A stretch of DNA of 64,000 nt from Gracilaria gracilis (GCA_030374805.1 JARGSG010000013.1:992001-1056000); one strand, 5' to 3'; positions 35,058 to 47,587 are shown, counted from the stretch's first letter. Program-made: numbers and translations. Notes: generated by a model from the letters alone, not told the origin.

Positions 35058-36951
35058 TTACTCCGTGGAAGGCATGCCAAGGGCCGTGCGGTATGTACTT
35101 TGTTGGCTTTGTGGCGTATACTGAGGTACTGGCAACACGTGCTCACCGGCGATCGGTTCTGACTTCATCCTCGGTGGATCACTTGGCGTCCACGGGACTG
35201 TGGTTGACCAGTTGGACGGTTTCGAGACCCCAGTGTGGTAGCCCGTTCCAACTATGTTAATCCCCGTACCTGCTGACTTTGCTCCTCGTGCCATCTCCTC
35301 TGAGGAGTATTCCACCTCCAATACCTTTCGGCGTGCATTGTTTTTCGTCCTTAATGGCTTAGGTGTCGAGGCCGACGGTCTCTTTCCAGCTCGATGTGTA
35401 TCTCCTAAAGCTTGTGCATATCGAGCGAGTCCGTTGTAGTCCATTTTCCGGTTGGTTGCCAAGTAGTTTCTCACTTGGGCTTTTATAGACTGATCAATGT
35501 TGTCGGTCAGCATTCACTTCAGCCTGGTAGTGGTGAATACATTACCGCATCTGGAGGCCATCGCGAACAATGACTTCGCGAATTCCGTTTCGGTTTGTCC
35601 GGACCTCTGACGGTAGTTGAGAACTTCCCCGTACGCTTCTTGGATGACCTCATCAGTTGCATATGTCTCCAATAGGTAATACACCACCTGTGGGTAGGAA
35701 CGTAACATTTCCGTCTGGTCTTCGTCCCCCGCCATAGTACTTCCTTGCATCCTGCTGTGCAGCAGTGTAGCCGCTTGTCTTTTGAGGTAGAACTGAAAGA
35801 GCCACATGGATGCGCCTTCCGAGAACCCATTCGGGTCACATGCGATCTTGAACCTCTGCAGGAAGTCTATGATCGCGAAAGGGTCGTCCCCGCTGAAGGT
35901 CGTATCTCCCATTTGGAAACTAAGCCGCTTGTGCTGCTTACTTATTTTCTGAGCCACTGAACTAGTGTACTCAGAGCTTCTGTTCACTAACCTATAGGTT
36001 CGATAGTCAACCGCTTTGGTGAAATGATCATTGAGCGGTTGCATCGCCTGCAGGTCATTGTCCGTATCCGTATCGGTTTCTGAGTCCGACTTCTCATACC
36101 GTTTGGCTTTCCCTTTTCGGGATTTCTTGGACTTTCGGTGGTTGTTCTTCCTTTTCTTTCTACCTCGACGACCATCGTCATGCGACGAGTCCGAATCAGT
36201 GTCGGAGCTCGAAAAGTTCGGGTCAGACCCATGACTTTTCTTCTTCCTCCTAATTTTCTTCTTCTTACCTTTTGGTCTTCGTCGCGGCTCATCCTCCGCG
36301 TCAGACGAATCACCACCACCAGGACTCCTCTTCCTGTCGTCCTGTTTGGCTCTACCCGTTGGTTCCGGGAGGTATATAATCCTCGGGCCCTCCTCCCTGT
36401 GAGGGTCTGCCCTTTCCGGGTGAGGGTCTGCCCTTTCCGGATGGGGGTCAATTAGCTTCTCACCAATCGGTCTAAAAGGAATATTGGGGTGGACCGTCTT
36501 CGTCGCTGTATAAACCTGAGGGTTTCCCGTACCGATTGGTGTTTTAACCGGCGTGGCTGAGATGTTCTGTATTGGCACCACTTGGTGCTCCTTCAATGAC
36601 TCTTGCGTAGTCTATGTATTCCCGAGCGCCCTGCTAGATGAAATGCAACACCAATGCGAGAATCCTGTCGGATAGTTCCACTGCAGCTCTGTATGCAACC
36701 ATACGGGCGATCGCCTCCACGTCGAGACGTGGAACTACTATCGTAGGTTTCTCGTCATTTAATACCGTGGGGTCAGTATCGGCGCTAGCCTCCGACGGTA
36801 CCGGAGGCTGATATAGTACCGATTGGTTCGCCGGGGGAGCGGCCTCTATAGCCTTCGGCTCCCCGTCATCGGCGTGGACCATGGTGGAATTATGACGTAA
36901 TAATTCCTCGGGGTTATCCAGGATGGGCCTAGCGTATGAGGAAGGGCCCAC
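35058..36951 (-). pseudogene. gag region of Ty3/gypsy element
   Basis: An N-terminal low-complexity and charged region includes a short tandem DPHPERA repeat and a KKKKIRRKKK basic tract. A retrotransposon gag core follows (FSGDDPFAIIDFLQRFK, then SGQTETEFAKSLFAM). It lies between the 5' LTR and RT. Broken fossil. Confidence 0.75.
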
Positions 36952-37131
36952 GCCCGATCCTCGGCTTTATGATCCACTGGTTCGAACAGGGTTCGTCGAA
37001 ATATCCAATTGGTCAATTGATGATTAACTAAATCGCTTTCCAGTGATACTCAAACTCCGATCGGTATTCTAATTTCACTTCCTTCCTTTCAAAACTTCTT
37101 TTCGGGCCACTTGGCGATTCCACACTTTCTA

Positions 37132-37144
37132 GGTCGGGAGACCA
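37132..37144 (-). other. Primer-binding site of Ty3/gypsy element
   Basis: Sense-strand TGGTCTCCCGACC lies three bases from the 5' LTR. It would pair with a tRNA 3' end GGTCGGGAGACCA. The tRNA species was not identified. Confidence 0.6.
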
Positions 37145-37147
37145 AAA

Positions 37148-37652
37148 TTTGATATAACAGCAGGAGCTGTGTCCAATTGGGTAGTTCGTGTGGACGCGTG
37201 GCTACGGAGCGCGCGTGGGCTCGACCTAGAAGGCAAGATAAAGGATACTGAGGGGTGTGTGGCAGCATATACCACTGGGGACGCGAGATAGCAGCTGGCT
37301 AGACCGTAACCGTTAGGTAGATCCGGTGGACGGCGCGCAGCGTGCTATTAAAGCCTGAATAGTCCTAGTTAAACCACAAGCTTGACTGTAGAAACCGGGT
37401 GGATATAGACTTAGCCAGAAGGTTCTTAACTTTACAATATAGTGAGGGAGGGTGCGCCACGATCACCTTAAGGGTGAGCGGGGCTCGACCTCCCGTGTGG
37501 CACCCACGTGGGTCAAGTTGAGGTGCCATCTGCCGAGTGCACCTCAGAAAATATCTACTCTATCTGCTACTGTAGTTTCTATCCTATCGGTCTATCCACT
37601 TATTACATTAAAGGTCGGACACCCAAGTGGCAACTCCGCTCACTGTACCACA
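37148..37652 (-). repeat. 5' LTR of Ty3/gypsy element
   Basis: About 505 bp, matching 29267-29768 at roughly 97% by eye, followed by the TATCT duplication at 37653-37657. Confidence 0.9.
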
Positions 37653-37946
37653 TATCTTTATATGATTCAGCGGATGTCCTATTTCTATGCTGCTTGCGCT
37701 CTGTAGCTGGTATTAGGACATCCGTTACATATTATGAAATTAGTACATCTTCTATTTTTATGTTTTGAAGCTCATGTCCTAATCCTCTAGTGCTTGCGGC
37801 GGTTTTCGTATTTTGTGACAACCATTTGGCTAAGATTTGGATAACCATAGTAAGAAGTATTGCATACATTGAGGGTAGGAAGTTGTTTGAGTTGCGCTCC
37901 ATGTTCGTTTCAGCCTGGGACAGCCGATCGGCACTCAAGGCACGTT

Positions 37947-38023
37947 GGGACAGCGGACCAGGGTGTCGTGGCGCTTCATCGGTGCACCAATAAAGCGCCA
38001 CGACACCCCAGTCCGCTGTCCCA
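37947..38023. repeat. Palindrome H7
   Basis: H1-family palindrome, arms GGACAGCGGACCAGGGTGTC and complement CACCCCAGTCCGCTGTCC, with few mismatches. Confidence 0.9.
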
Positions 38024-38163
38024 ACGCGCCGTGGGTGATGAAGCTAGAGCAGTGGCACACGTGGCACCGCCAACTTGCCGTGAGCGGTGAAATTGGCCCG
38101 CTGTCAACGCGTCGTGTGTGATGAAACTGGGGTGCTGGCATACGTGGCAGCACCAACGCGCCG

Positions 38164-38239
38164 TTGACAGCGGACCGAGGTGTCGTGGTTCTTCATCGGT
38201 GCATCGATGAAGCGCCCCGACAGCCTGGTCCGCTGCCCC
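38164..38239. repeat. Palindrome H8
   Basis: H1-family palindrome, more decayed (CGTGGTTCTT against AAGCGCCCCG in the arms); centre CATCGGTGCATCGATG. Confidence 0.8.
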
Positions 38240-38536
38240 AGAGTGAAATTAGTACGCCACAAATTTTATTTATTTATTTATTGCTCAAACATTGTTGTAC
38301 ATGTGTACTATAGATTTTAGTAGCTTGCTGTAGAGTTGTATACGCCCCGCGAGTATGCCACAAATTTTTATTTAGGCACAGTTTATAGTTTAAACTAATA
38401 ATGAGCGGACGTGCATCCGTGATGAAGTAGACGGAAAAAGACGGAAGTGAAAGTTACAACTAGCTAACCGATCTCGCGAGCGTTCTCGACGGTCTTAAAC
38501 AACCTTTTCGATTCTATCAGCTGCTTGTAACCGCCA

Positions 38537-40456
38537 TGTCACCTCGCAAGCATTAAAAGGGGGCGGGATTCAAGACGACCGAACGCAAGTACAGGAGTGT
38601 CAGAAATGCCGCCACTAACACGATGGAGAGGGAGGGCAAAAGGCACTACGCCGTGTATGCCACCAGCCCGAGCAATGACGAAGAAGCCTTCGCCCGCTGC
38701 TGTGCCGGTAGTGAAAGGCGGCGATGCAGTGCATTTGTTTGTGTCGGTTGGAAAAGAAAAGAGCAGTGTGAAAGTGGGAACCGCTGAGATGAGAGGTGTG
38801 GGGTCCGCCGGTGGTGCCGGGAAGGCTCTTTGCCGTTGGCTCCATGGGCATCATCTAAGCGCGACTGACCTAGAAGGTGAACACTTGGTTGTGATCTGGA
38901 GGACGAAGATTATAAGTCATAGAAGCGCGAAGTACCCTTACTGTTTTCAAGATCCTGAAGATCAATCAAGTACGCCGAGCGAGTGGTTCTGGGCTGGGTT
39001 GTATGCGTGAGATACGTCGATGATGGCCCCAATCGAGATTCTGCAAAGTCTTACTCCAGAGTCCCGGGCTGGCAAGTCTTTTTCATCTCAGCCTGAGAAA
39101 GTGGTTGCACTGGAGGTCGAGAAACCTGCTGAGGAAGCTTTTGAAACTCCCGGCAATTCTTCTCAAGGGATGAACAAGCCCGTGGAAGCGAGGGTCAGCA
39201 TCATAGAGGAATCCGACGACGATGTTTTGGAGTTCTTTCAGACGAGTAAGGCTCCGCTTGCTGACGCGTAGAAGGGCTTGTTCGATGAAGGAGACAGTGT
39301 TCCGTCAGAGGGGGTTGACAACACCCTGTCTCTCAAGAAGATATCCGTCGCCGACTATGTTCAGCGCAGATTGACGGTGGACATCGAGATGATTGCAATC
39401 CCGAAGAAGACAGTACAAAGTGTGAATCTAGAACACAAGGAGACAACGATGATGAAATGTCGCAATTTCGGGGGGCTTCCGTCAGCAGGTTCGATTGCTG
39501 TGGCATCTCTAGAGAAGTATGATATGAATGAAATAGTTGTTGATGGGAGAATTGTTGTGCCCGTAACCCTCATAGACGGATATCACCGAATTCATGTGCT
39601 GCGAGACCTGCATGGGGAAGGCGGGAAGTGGGTGGATATAGTCCGTTCTCTGGATGTTTGGATGTGAGGAAGAAAGGATGGGAAGGCCATGACAATGAAC
39701 GAGGTACTAGGATTCTGCAATCTTCTGAAAGAAATTTGTTCGAATGTGCTGAAGATGTCGTTTGCAGACAAAATTCATAGCACGGTATTTTTTGTGCAGA
39801 ACGTTGTCGACGAGTCACATGTGGATGTGAAGAGCACTACTTCGAAGCAGTTAGCTGGTGCTTTGAAGAGAAGTGAGGCTATCGGAGACTACAGCGTGCG
39901 TCACTTGACTCGTTACGCGACATTGGCTCTGAAGTTTGTGGAATGTGAGGGGCTTTTGGAGTTCTGGAGAAGGTGTGTAAGGAGGGTCCAGCCCTGAAGT
40001 TGACGCATGTCTCGAGTGACCTTCTGATGGGTCTCACAGATGAGCAGTTTCGATTTGTAGTACGTTGCTTGTAATGGCATGTGCAACTGAGGTTGTCTTC
40101 TTCTACGAGACCCGGTCATTTTGAAGACATGAGGAAGCAATTCTTTCAATGTGCCATAGATATGTACAACCTATGTAAGCTCACTGGGAAGAAGAAGAAG
40201 ATTAGTATTGAAAAAGAATTGCAGACCTTATTCAAGTTAGGAGCAAAAATGTGTCTGTGATGTAATATCTGGGTATTCGGACAGCAAAAATGGAACTTAG
40301 CGGTGCGAGGCGTTTATGGGACGGGATAGTGTCTAGGAGGGTGAAGACCGCAGGTAACAAACTTCAAGAAGTTTTCAAAGTATCGCTTCAAAACTTCAGA
40401 GGAGGTGGTTGAAGTCGTGGGTGTAGGTGATGGTACGTCAACCGCAGCACCTAATG
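38537..40456 (+). pseudogene. ParB-like gene, 5' part (element E)
   Basis: Starts MSPRKH at 38537 and follows the C copy: VVKGGDAVHLFVSVGK, an acidic linker, KISVADYVQRRLTVDIEMIA, the ParB-like VTLIDGYHRIHVLRDL near 39570, then the helical region. It is cut at the sequence TSTAAPN by the left terminus of D. Several stops and frame changes precede the cut. Confidence 0.65.
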
Positions 40457-41000
40457 CGTCGGTGTTATCGGAATGCTAGTTTGGCAGTAAAAAATGACCG
40501 AATTAAAACGAACGAAAAACCGGTGAATTTATCCAAATTTGGAAGTGCTAATTTCCGAAAATATTTCCACCTTTCCACTTGTGCTATTTTTTTCGAAAGA
40601 ATTATTCCAAATTGTTTCCATCTTTGCTAGTTTGGATGGAAGGGAAACTAGCATACTTCTTTCGTTTATGGTAGTTTCGCAGCACAATGTAAGTGTGTTA
40701 GTGTCACCGACGTTCATGTATACGGCGACGAATAGCGAGATAGACACTTAGATAGAAACTTAAATAGCTGTTTATCGAATAGGAATAGGAGTATACAAAT
40801 AGATCGAATACTTTTTCAGTTTGTGGAGATCGGTTCACAAGTCAACATTTTTCACATCAGGCATTCGTTTAGTAAATATATGAAACGCCTTCGAATCACG
40901 TGCAATCATCCCCATCACTCTGTCCCACCGTCCTTGCGCCATATTACGCTCCCCGCTACGTACCCCCAATCCTCTCCAACACCCCCCAACCTTCCCCGCC
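40457..41000. repeat. Left terminus, subterminal motifs and leader of element D
   Basis: Aligns with 4605-5046. GCTAGTTT/AACTAGC motifs lie near 40471, 40629, 40648 and 40671. The transposase leader follows, ending at an ATG at 41001. Confidence 0.75.
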
Positions 41001-44000
41001 ATGCCCAACTGCTGCTTTGAAGACTGCTCCTTCTTCGCCCGCACCATCCCTGCCATCCAAAGGCACCAGAGAAGATGCCCCAATTGCCTCAACCCAAACA
41101 AGCATTTCCTCTCCCCAGGCGGAGGCCTCTCCCACTTCCCCCAACGCATCAAGCGTCACAAGTCTACCCTCCACCTCCATACACCTCCCCCTCCCTTAAA
41201 CGCCTTTCCGACAACGTCTCCATCGCAGACGACAACTCCTATCACCACCAGCAACTCTCCCTCTCTCTCCACACCCAGGACGCCTACCACATCGCCACCA
41301 TTCCCGTCTGCTCCATCTCCCTCTCCCCTACTCCCCCTCTTCCCCCTTCCTTCCCCCTCCTCAACAATCCCCACCTCGAACGCATGGTCCTCAACATCTC
41401 TTCCATCGCCTCCTCCCTCGGCCTCCGAAAGGCTGACGAACTCATCTCCCTCCTCCACCACCCCGCCTTCTCCAAATCCGCCTTCCACAACGCCGTCTCC
41501 TCCGCCTCCCAGTGTCTCAAACTTCAAACAGACCTCTTCCAACACCGAGTCAGCAACATCGGCTTCACTCCCACCACCCTCTCCAACCCACAGCAGCTCT
41601 TCACCACCACCATCTTCCGAAAGGACCCCATCCAGGTCCTCAAACAACAACTCTCCCTCGCACACTTCCACAACACCTTCTTCCACCCCGTCTCCCACAC
41701 AACACCTTCCGGCTCTCCCGCTTTCGCCCACCCCATGGCCTCCACCCTCGGAAAAGAAGCAGTCCCCGCCCTCAAAGCCGCAATCATGCACTCCTCCAAC
41801 GACTCCTGCATCTGGCACACCCCCGACTCCACCGGTATCGACTCCTTCATCGGTTTGGTCCAAATATACTCCGACAAGTTCTCCACCTCCCTCAAATCTT
41901 CTTCCATCACCTCCTACCCCCTTCACATCAGCTTTCTCAACTTCTCCGATGCCTTCCATCGCAAGTGCATCACCGAACACCTTACCCTTCTCGGATACTT
42001 GCCAACCTCCTTCCCCCAACAAACCCCTCCCAAGACCACGACTCCATCCCTCAAACCTCCTCTCACATCCCCCACCACACCAAAATGGAACTCATTCAGC
42101 TCGCCATCTCCAACCTCCTCGGCCCCCTCCTCTCCTCCGGTCTCAATGGCTTCCCCTTCCATGACGCCCATGGCGTTCTCCCTTACTGTCACTCAATCAT
42201 CGCCAGCTACTGCGCCGACATCTTCGAAGCAAAAGACATCCTCGCCATCTCCCACGGAACCTGCCCCCAACACCCTTGTCATAGATGCACCGTCCCCCGC
42301 ACAGACCTCCCCCTACAAATTCAATCCCTTTCCCCCCAAACTCAGCACCAGACCCTCGCCGCACGCAAGTCACACTCCACTCTCCTCCAACAATCAAAAG
42401 ACGCTCTCCTAGCTCGTAAGCCCAGAATCTCCAGCAACGCAAAGTAAAAAGCCCTTGAAGCCCTCCACTTCCTCTCCCTCGCAAAGTACTGCTCCCTCTT
42501 CGAATCATACCCTCTTCTCAACATCAGCCCACTTCTCTCCCCTTACAACATCTTCTCCTTCGAACCATTCCACGACTTCCACCTCGGCGTCTCGAAGCTT
42601 ATGAAGCTCGCCGCCATCGTGAGATTCCTCTCAGAAGCACTCTTCACCACCCCCCGTTCCTCCAGGTCCCGTCGCTCTTTCAACTCCGTCCGAACTCCCG
42701 TCCTAAAACATTGAAACACCATCCTCTCCGCCATCGAAAAGCACTCCCCCGCAAACGGACTCCACATCGACTTCTCCATTTTGACAACCCGTCAAACTCT
42801 CAACGGTTTCTTCACTACCGACGGCTTGCGTGGTTGGCTCGAAGCAAAAGACTACCGCGCACTCTACATGGTCTTCCCCTTCATCGGCGCCTTCTTCGAC
42901 CGATGCTGTGACGAAGTCAATTCAGCGTTCATCAGTTCCGTCTTCTCCAAGTACTCAGACCATCCTCTCGCCTCCATGCGATACAACAGCTTCACCGAAT
43001 GGACCGACGCTCGCCTCACCGACCTTCAAAATTAAATCTGCTCCTTCAAGCGCACAGCCGTACTCGTCCTCGGCCCCCACCGCACTTGCAGCCTCGGAAC
43101 CCTCAAGTTCCACCTCCTCGACCACATTTTTGAGGACATTCGCCGTTTCGGAGGCCTCCACTGCAATGATGCCGGCATATTTGAGCACGCCAACACCCTC
43201 TTCAAGTCCCACTACTCCAAAACCTCAAGGCGCAGGTCCACCGCACATCACGAAACCATTCGTGCCATCCACCGCTCCAACGAAATCAAGGACTGGAATC
43301 CCGTCTCCACCAACCCTTCCATAACCTCCTCCTCTCCTGGCCTCGCTTCCCCCCTCCAATCCCGAGAACCCGGTTTCGTCCGTGATGTCAAACACATCTC
43401 CTTCGCTGACCTAGTCACTGCCCACAAATTCATACGCTCCAATTCTCACCTCCCTCACGAATCTCTTCAAGACCTCTTCCGCCCCGATACCCTATCCATT
43501 CTTGCACAATTCGAAAGAGACGCCCTTCCATCCTTCATCACCCTCTCTCTCGAAGTCCTAAAACTCACTGACAACTCCCCCGCCCTCTGTCAGGCTCGAC
43601 TCACCATAGTCAACTCCGCTTACGTCGTCGGCGGTTACATCCCCACACTCTACAACTACATCGAAGAGCGGAACGAGCTCGCGCCCTAGGATCCTCCAGT
43701 CCCTCTCATCCAACGAATTTTTGCCACCCCCCCTGCGGTCCATCCAAGTCCTCAAAGTTCTCCCACGTTCTCGTCGCCCGCTCAACCTCCCCCCTTCACA
43801 TCCATCGTCTGGGTCTGCAAACGCATCTCCCTTCTTCGTTTTGCCCTTCCTTTTTCAACTTTTTCTCCCAAGAATTTCGCCTTCGTCCAGTTCATGGAAC
43901 TCGTCCCACCCAGAGACGACGTCGATCTCACCCTCAACTGCGTTTGCCTCCGATGGGCAACAGACGACGAACATAACCACACCATCCACCTAGTTCCCAT

Positions 44001-44220
44001 CTCTACTCACTCCACTTCCGATAACGTTTCCTCTTGGTATGGACTCATCCCCTCTTCCTCCATCCTTGGCTCCGTTCATGTTCTCCGCCAGAACTACTTC
44101 GCTACTCCCTTCACTTCTCTTCTACACTGGCGCTTTCACCGATTCTATCTCAATCGGTTCTATCGAGACCCCACCGCCATGCTTATTTACATCCAACACG
44201 TAGCCTCTATTCCCTGTTAG
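41001..44220 (+). pseudogene. Plavaka-like DDE transposase (element D)
   Basis: Start MPNCCFEDCSFFARTIPAIQ at 41001 gives an N-terminal zinc-finger-like block with C, C, H and C spaced as in Plavaka proteins. A Pro/Ser-rich linker follows. The catalytic core has the first Asp region FIGLVQIYSDKFSTSLKSSS near 41840-41900, TLLGYLPTSF near 41990, and the second region LNGFPFHDAHGVLPYCHSII near 42150 with CHRCTVPRTD near 42285. KFHLLDHIFEDIRRFGGLHC lies near 43105 and NDAGIFEHANTLFKSHY near 43165. The C-terminus includes VHVLRQNYFATPF. Length of about 1070 codons suits the family. Two frame changes and four in-frame stops inactivate it. Its sense strand is strongly pyrimidine-rich. Confidence 0.8.
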
Positions 44221-44362
44221 CTTCAGCTTCATAAAAATTTAAACCCGCTTCGTTTCAATTGGAAGGAGTGAATATACGCATGACATGAGAAAGAAGAAGC
44301 ATCTCTTCCCCATCCCCCCCATACTTCCACCCCTTCGCCCCCCACTGCACCTCACCCTACCC
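44221..44362. other. Convergent 3' spacer, element D
   Basis: Short gap between convergent genes; nothing recognised. Confidence 0.5.
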
Positions 44363-47190
44363 TTAGTAGCCCGCCTCTTCCCTACCATCAACCCCTGTCC
44401 CTTCCCTGCGTTCCGCCCGGTGTGCCATCAACCGCTCGAAACTCGCGTCTTCCGGTCGACAGACCGCTATGTAACAATCAAGAACTGCACCTAGTCTCCG
44501 TGTTAGTTTTGCCATAAAATAGTCCTCCCTCACAGCTAGGTATATCTTCTCCCTCGATGGTACCCACAGCCCAACTGTATCAGTTCTCCCAGAGTTTCCC
44601 GACACACACCTCGGATCTCCATCCACAAACCCATTGTTCTCAAACTCCTCGGCATGCTCCTCCTGTAGCAATTGCCAGGCTACCCCCAGTATTTCTTCCA
44701 CAGCCCCAGGTAGATAATTACCATACAAAGTAGAGAACAAAAGCTGTCTTTGCCCTCCACGTCCCACAACCTCGTTCATAGTTTTCACCACACAGGCAAT
44801 CCAGGGGTCAAGTCTCGCAAGGTGCATCACGGTTCCATCCACGTACTGCCGCTCATCGTTACTTTGCCTCTCCACTGCATATCCCACATACTTCTCCAAC
44901 ACTGCCACCACCATCCCATTCTTGAAGTACATATCTTCATCATCAGCCTCCCATGGTGGCCCAACCGCACGAGACCGGGAATACGCAAGGTCTTCGAACC
45001 GGCTCGTTCTCCACGCACACAACTCATTCCCCGCCCCCTCCTCCCTTCCCATCAGCTTCTCGCGCGCCTCCCCCATCTGCTGCTTTAGCTCTTCCCATAG
45101 CTTAGTCCCCTCGGCAGGTCTCACACGTTTCGCAATCAAATCATATCCAAGGATGGAGAATAACTTGTCGCGAGTCTCCGGCTTCCGCACCCCAATCACA
45201 TCGCTTAATATCTGCTTCATCCGCTGCCTCAGACACTTGTCCGCACTCACATTATCCACACATTCCTGTTTCCTTCCCGCTTCTCGTATCGTCACCCAAG
45301 TATTTTCCATTATTTCCGTCTCCACCACATACTTCAACAGCACATCACTTCCTCCCTCCGTTCATGGTGTATACGCTCTCATCTCATATGCCACTTGATA
45401 CGGGCACCGAGGTACCATCTCCTTCTTCCCAACCAAAAATATGCTGCCCTCCCTACTTTCTCCCACCGTCTTACTCCTGTTCTTCCAGCTCCTACCAACG
45501 TTCTCCGTGTCAAAACAGAGTTTTGACGCCTCCAACTTCGCATAGTGGAGAATCTTATCATATACAGCCCTTGCAAATTCGTAAAAACATTCTGGCACCT
45601 CTATATCATGTTTTCGACGTCCTTTCACTTCCTTCCCACACCCCCTTCGCTTTCTACCCTTCACAGCCTCCCTTAAACTTTCAATCAACACATTTTGCTG
45701 CTTCAGCTCCTCCCTCACCGGTTCCAATTCTTTCTGCGTGAGCTTTAAACTCACCATCATAGTAAAGTGATCCTCCTTTATATTTCCCAGCTTCACTTTC
45801 AACGAATTCACTCTCTCAACCAGTACAGATCTTGGCAACCAGCGTAAGTTCTCTTCATCTCCTTCTGCTATTCCTGTAGTTCCCATTTCCCTTGTTCCGT
45901 TTCTCTCTCGACGATCCCCAGAATCGTCGACTCTTGCTTCATGGATATTGTCCTCAATCCGAACCGCATTAAGCCTCACACGTATTTTTTCACGCGTTCG
46001 TACCGCGGTTTCCACCAAGTTCCCTCCAGTGCTATGCCTGTTTCCGACAACGACAACTTCTCCTTCGAATACCCTCCCATCCACTGGTATATTGTCTCTC
46101 ACATTCTCAATCACTGATCCACCACTGCTACGTCCCACAACTCTCCCGGGCAAATTGTCTCGGAGCCATACCATCCTCTCCATATTGGCGTGGCTCCCCA
46201 TTCCATCGCCCACACGCCCAATTCGCCTCCCACTGCCGTCTGCCTTTCCATGCTCCCTCATATGCCTCATACCCCCCACTTCCTCTTCCTCCCGCATCAC
46301 AGTATGTCGCGGTCCACCAGTTCTTTCTCTGCCCACCATTCGATTCCTCCTAACATCAACCACAACCTCCATGCTCTCGTTCCTCGCCTTCTGAACGCCT
46401 CCTCCTACTTCTCTTTCGCGACCCTCCCCTCCCGAACGCCAACCCCAGCCACTCTCTCTCCCTCCTTCCCTCGAATACCACGGCTACCTATCACACTAGT
46501 ACCTCTTGCTATCGTCCTTCCCTCCCCCCCACTGCGACGCTCCCTCCCCTTCTCTATGACATCTCCACACTCGCCTTCCGCTACAACTTGCGTGGATTCA
46601 TCGTCCCTTTGCCGCCCACCTCTATCCCTACCGCCCCGCGCATCATCCTCCTGCCTTCCTCCCATCCCTCCCCTGCTTTCCCCTCCTCCATTTCCCATCT
46701 CATGTGGAAGCGGAGTAGCTTGTGTTACCAAAGCACTTACCGTTCGCTCGGTTCGCTGGGTTCGCTTCCTTTGCTCGGTGCGCTCGGTTCGCTCGGTTCG
46801 CTCCAAAGGTCGGCCTCGATCACGTCTTTCCGTATTCTTCCTACCTTTTCCACGTAATCCGCTTCGAGGAGGGCGTGAAGTACGCCCAATACCGCCCTCG
46901 TCATTTTCCACATCGCCGCTTCGAGGCGCACGCGTAGTGCTACCCAAACCATCCTCGCGACCCCGACCTACCACCTCTGCACGCGTTTGGCCTTTTGACC
47001 CGCGCCCGCTTACATCCTCCGCATTCGCATTCGCATTCGCACTTCTCGTTTTACGTTTCTCCATATGGAATCGGACGACAACGATGCGCCCGGCGGTGCG
47101 CTCTAGATGTTGTCGCCGCTCGCTGCAAGACGTGTTCGCCGCTCGACGTGATCGCAGGTCCCCCGTGAAACGCACACCTCCACTCGACAT
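44363..47190 (-). pseudogene. Basic coiled-coil protein of unknown function (element D)
   Basis: Probable start MSSGGVRFTGDLRSRR at 47190. The N-terminus is basic with two codon-level tandem expansions: an ANANAN run (47021-47041) and an ERTERTERTE run (about 46744-46803). The middle and C-terminal parts are the least broken of the three copies: 46372-45362 is open for 336 codons and 45343-44363 for 326, in the same frame, with a single stop between. Conserved blocks: heptads KLTQKELEPVREELKQQNVL; CFYEFARAVYDKILHYAKLE; LLKYVVETEIMENTWVTIRE; VIGVRKPETRDKLFSILGYD; LLFSTLYGNYLPGAVEEILG. No known family is recognised. Conservation over three copies at protein level indicates a real gene. Confidence 0.65.
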
Positions 47191-47587
47191 GTGGTAGAAA
47201 TATCGCACCGTTTTAGTACTTTTCGGAATCACTTTCCGAAAATTGGGACGGAAATTCCCCTTCCTGTACGAAACCTCACCTCCAAAAACTGTTACACTTT
47301 CACATGATATCACATGTACTCCGTATCTTCTATTCTATGTACTTGAACGTCAACCCACTCCCCCGAATCCTATCCCCATTTTGTTCACGTCACTGGATGA
47401 TAAAAGGGACGACATCCACTCACTTGGGGGAGTTCTCGTCCTCCCCTGTGGAACACGAGAGTTAGAGAGAAAGCGTAATAAAATGTACACAATTCGACTT
47501 TGACCTATACTACGGTACACTTTTCGATTCTATAAGTCATAAATCAATCGAGCTCTAGTCGATTACTATAGGATTCGAAGACGTACC
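47191..47587. other. Spacer between unknown-protein and methyltransferase-SET genes (D)
   Basis: About 400 bp, AT-rich, with little similarity to the matching spacers of B and C. No gene is seen. Confidence 0.45.

Larger units (their letters stand above)
29267..37652 (-). mobile_element. Ty3/gypsy LTR retrotransposon (fossil), inserted in element E spacer
   Basis: An 8.4 kb element with two LTRs of about 500 bp, a 5-bp target duplication, and gag and pol on the minus strand in the order gag, RT, RNase H, integrase. That is Ty3/gypsy order. The coding region is broken, with roughly half a dozen breaks. The two LTRs differ at about 15 sites by eye (about 3%), so the insertion is fairly young and later than the transposon copy it sits in. 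An antisense open region lies between integrase and the 3' LTR. Confidence 0.9.
37653..38536. promoter_or_regulatory. Spacer of element E, right part
   Basis: Continues the 99-bp repeat family (37653-37790), then palindromes H7 and H8 separated by the conserved linker (38024-38163), then the leader of the ParB-like gene. Sequence matches 17813-18480 inverted. Confidence 0.55.
28671..40456 (+). mobile_element. Element E: spacer plus ParB-like gene of a direct-orientation copy
   Basis: It starts within spacer sequence whose counterpart in C lies near 19480, just upstream of the methyltransferase gene (shared GTGGAC/CTCGAG block). It continues through the spacer, interrupted by the LTR retrotransposon at 29267-37652, and the 5' half of the ParB-like gene, and stops where the left terminus of D begins (40457). 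Its left half (transposase, unknown protein, methyltransferase) is missing. Confidence 0.7.

Noticed and set aside
41156-42022. Minus-strand Gly/Glu/Val-rich open frame of 288 codons
   Set aside because: Antisense to the transposase core, which has clear Plavaka blocks on the plus strand.
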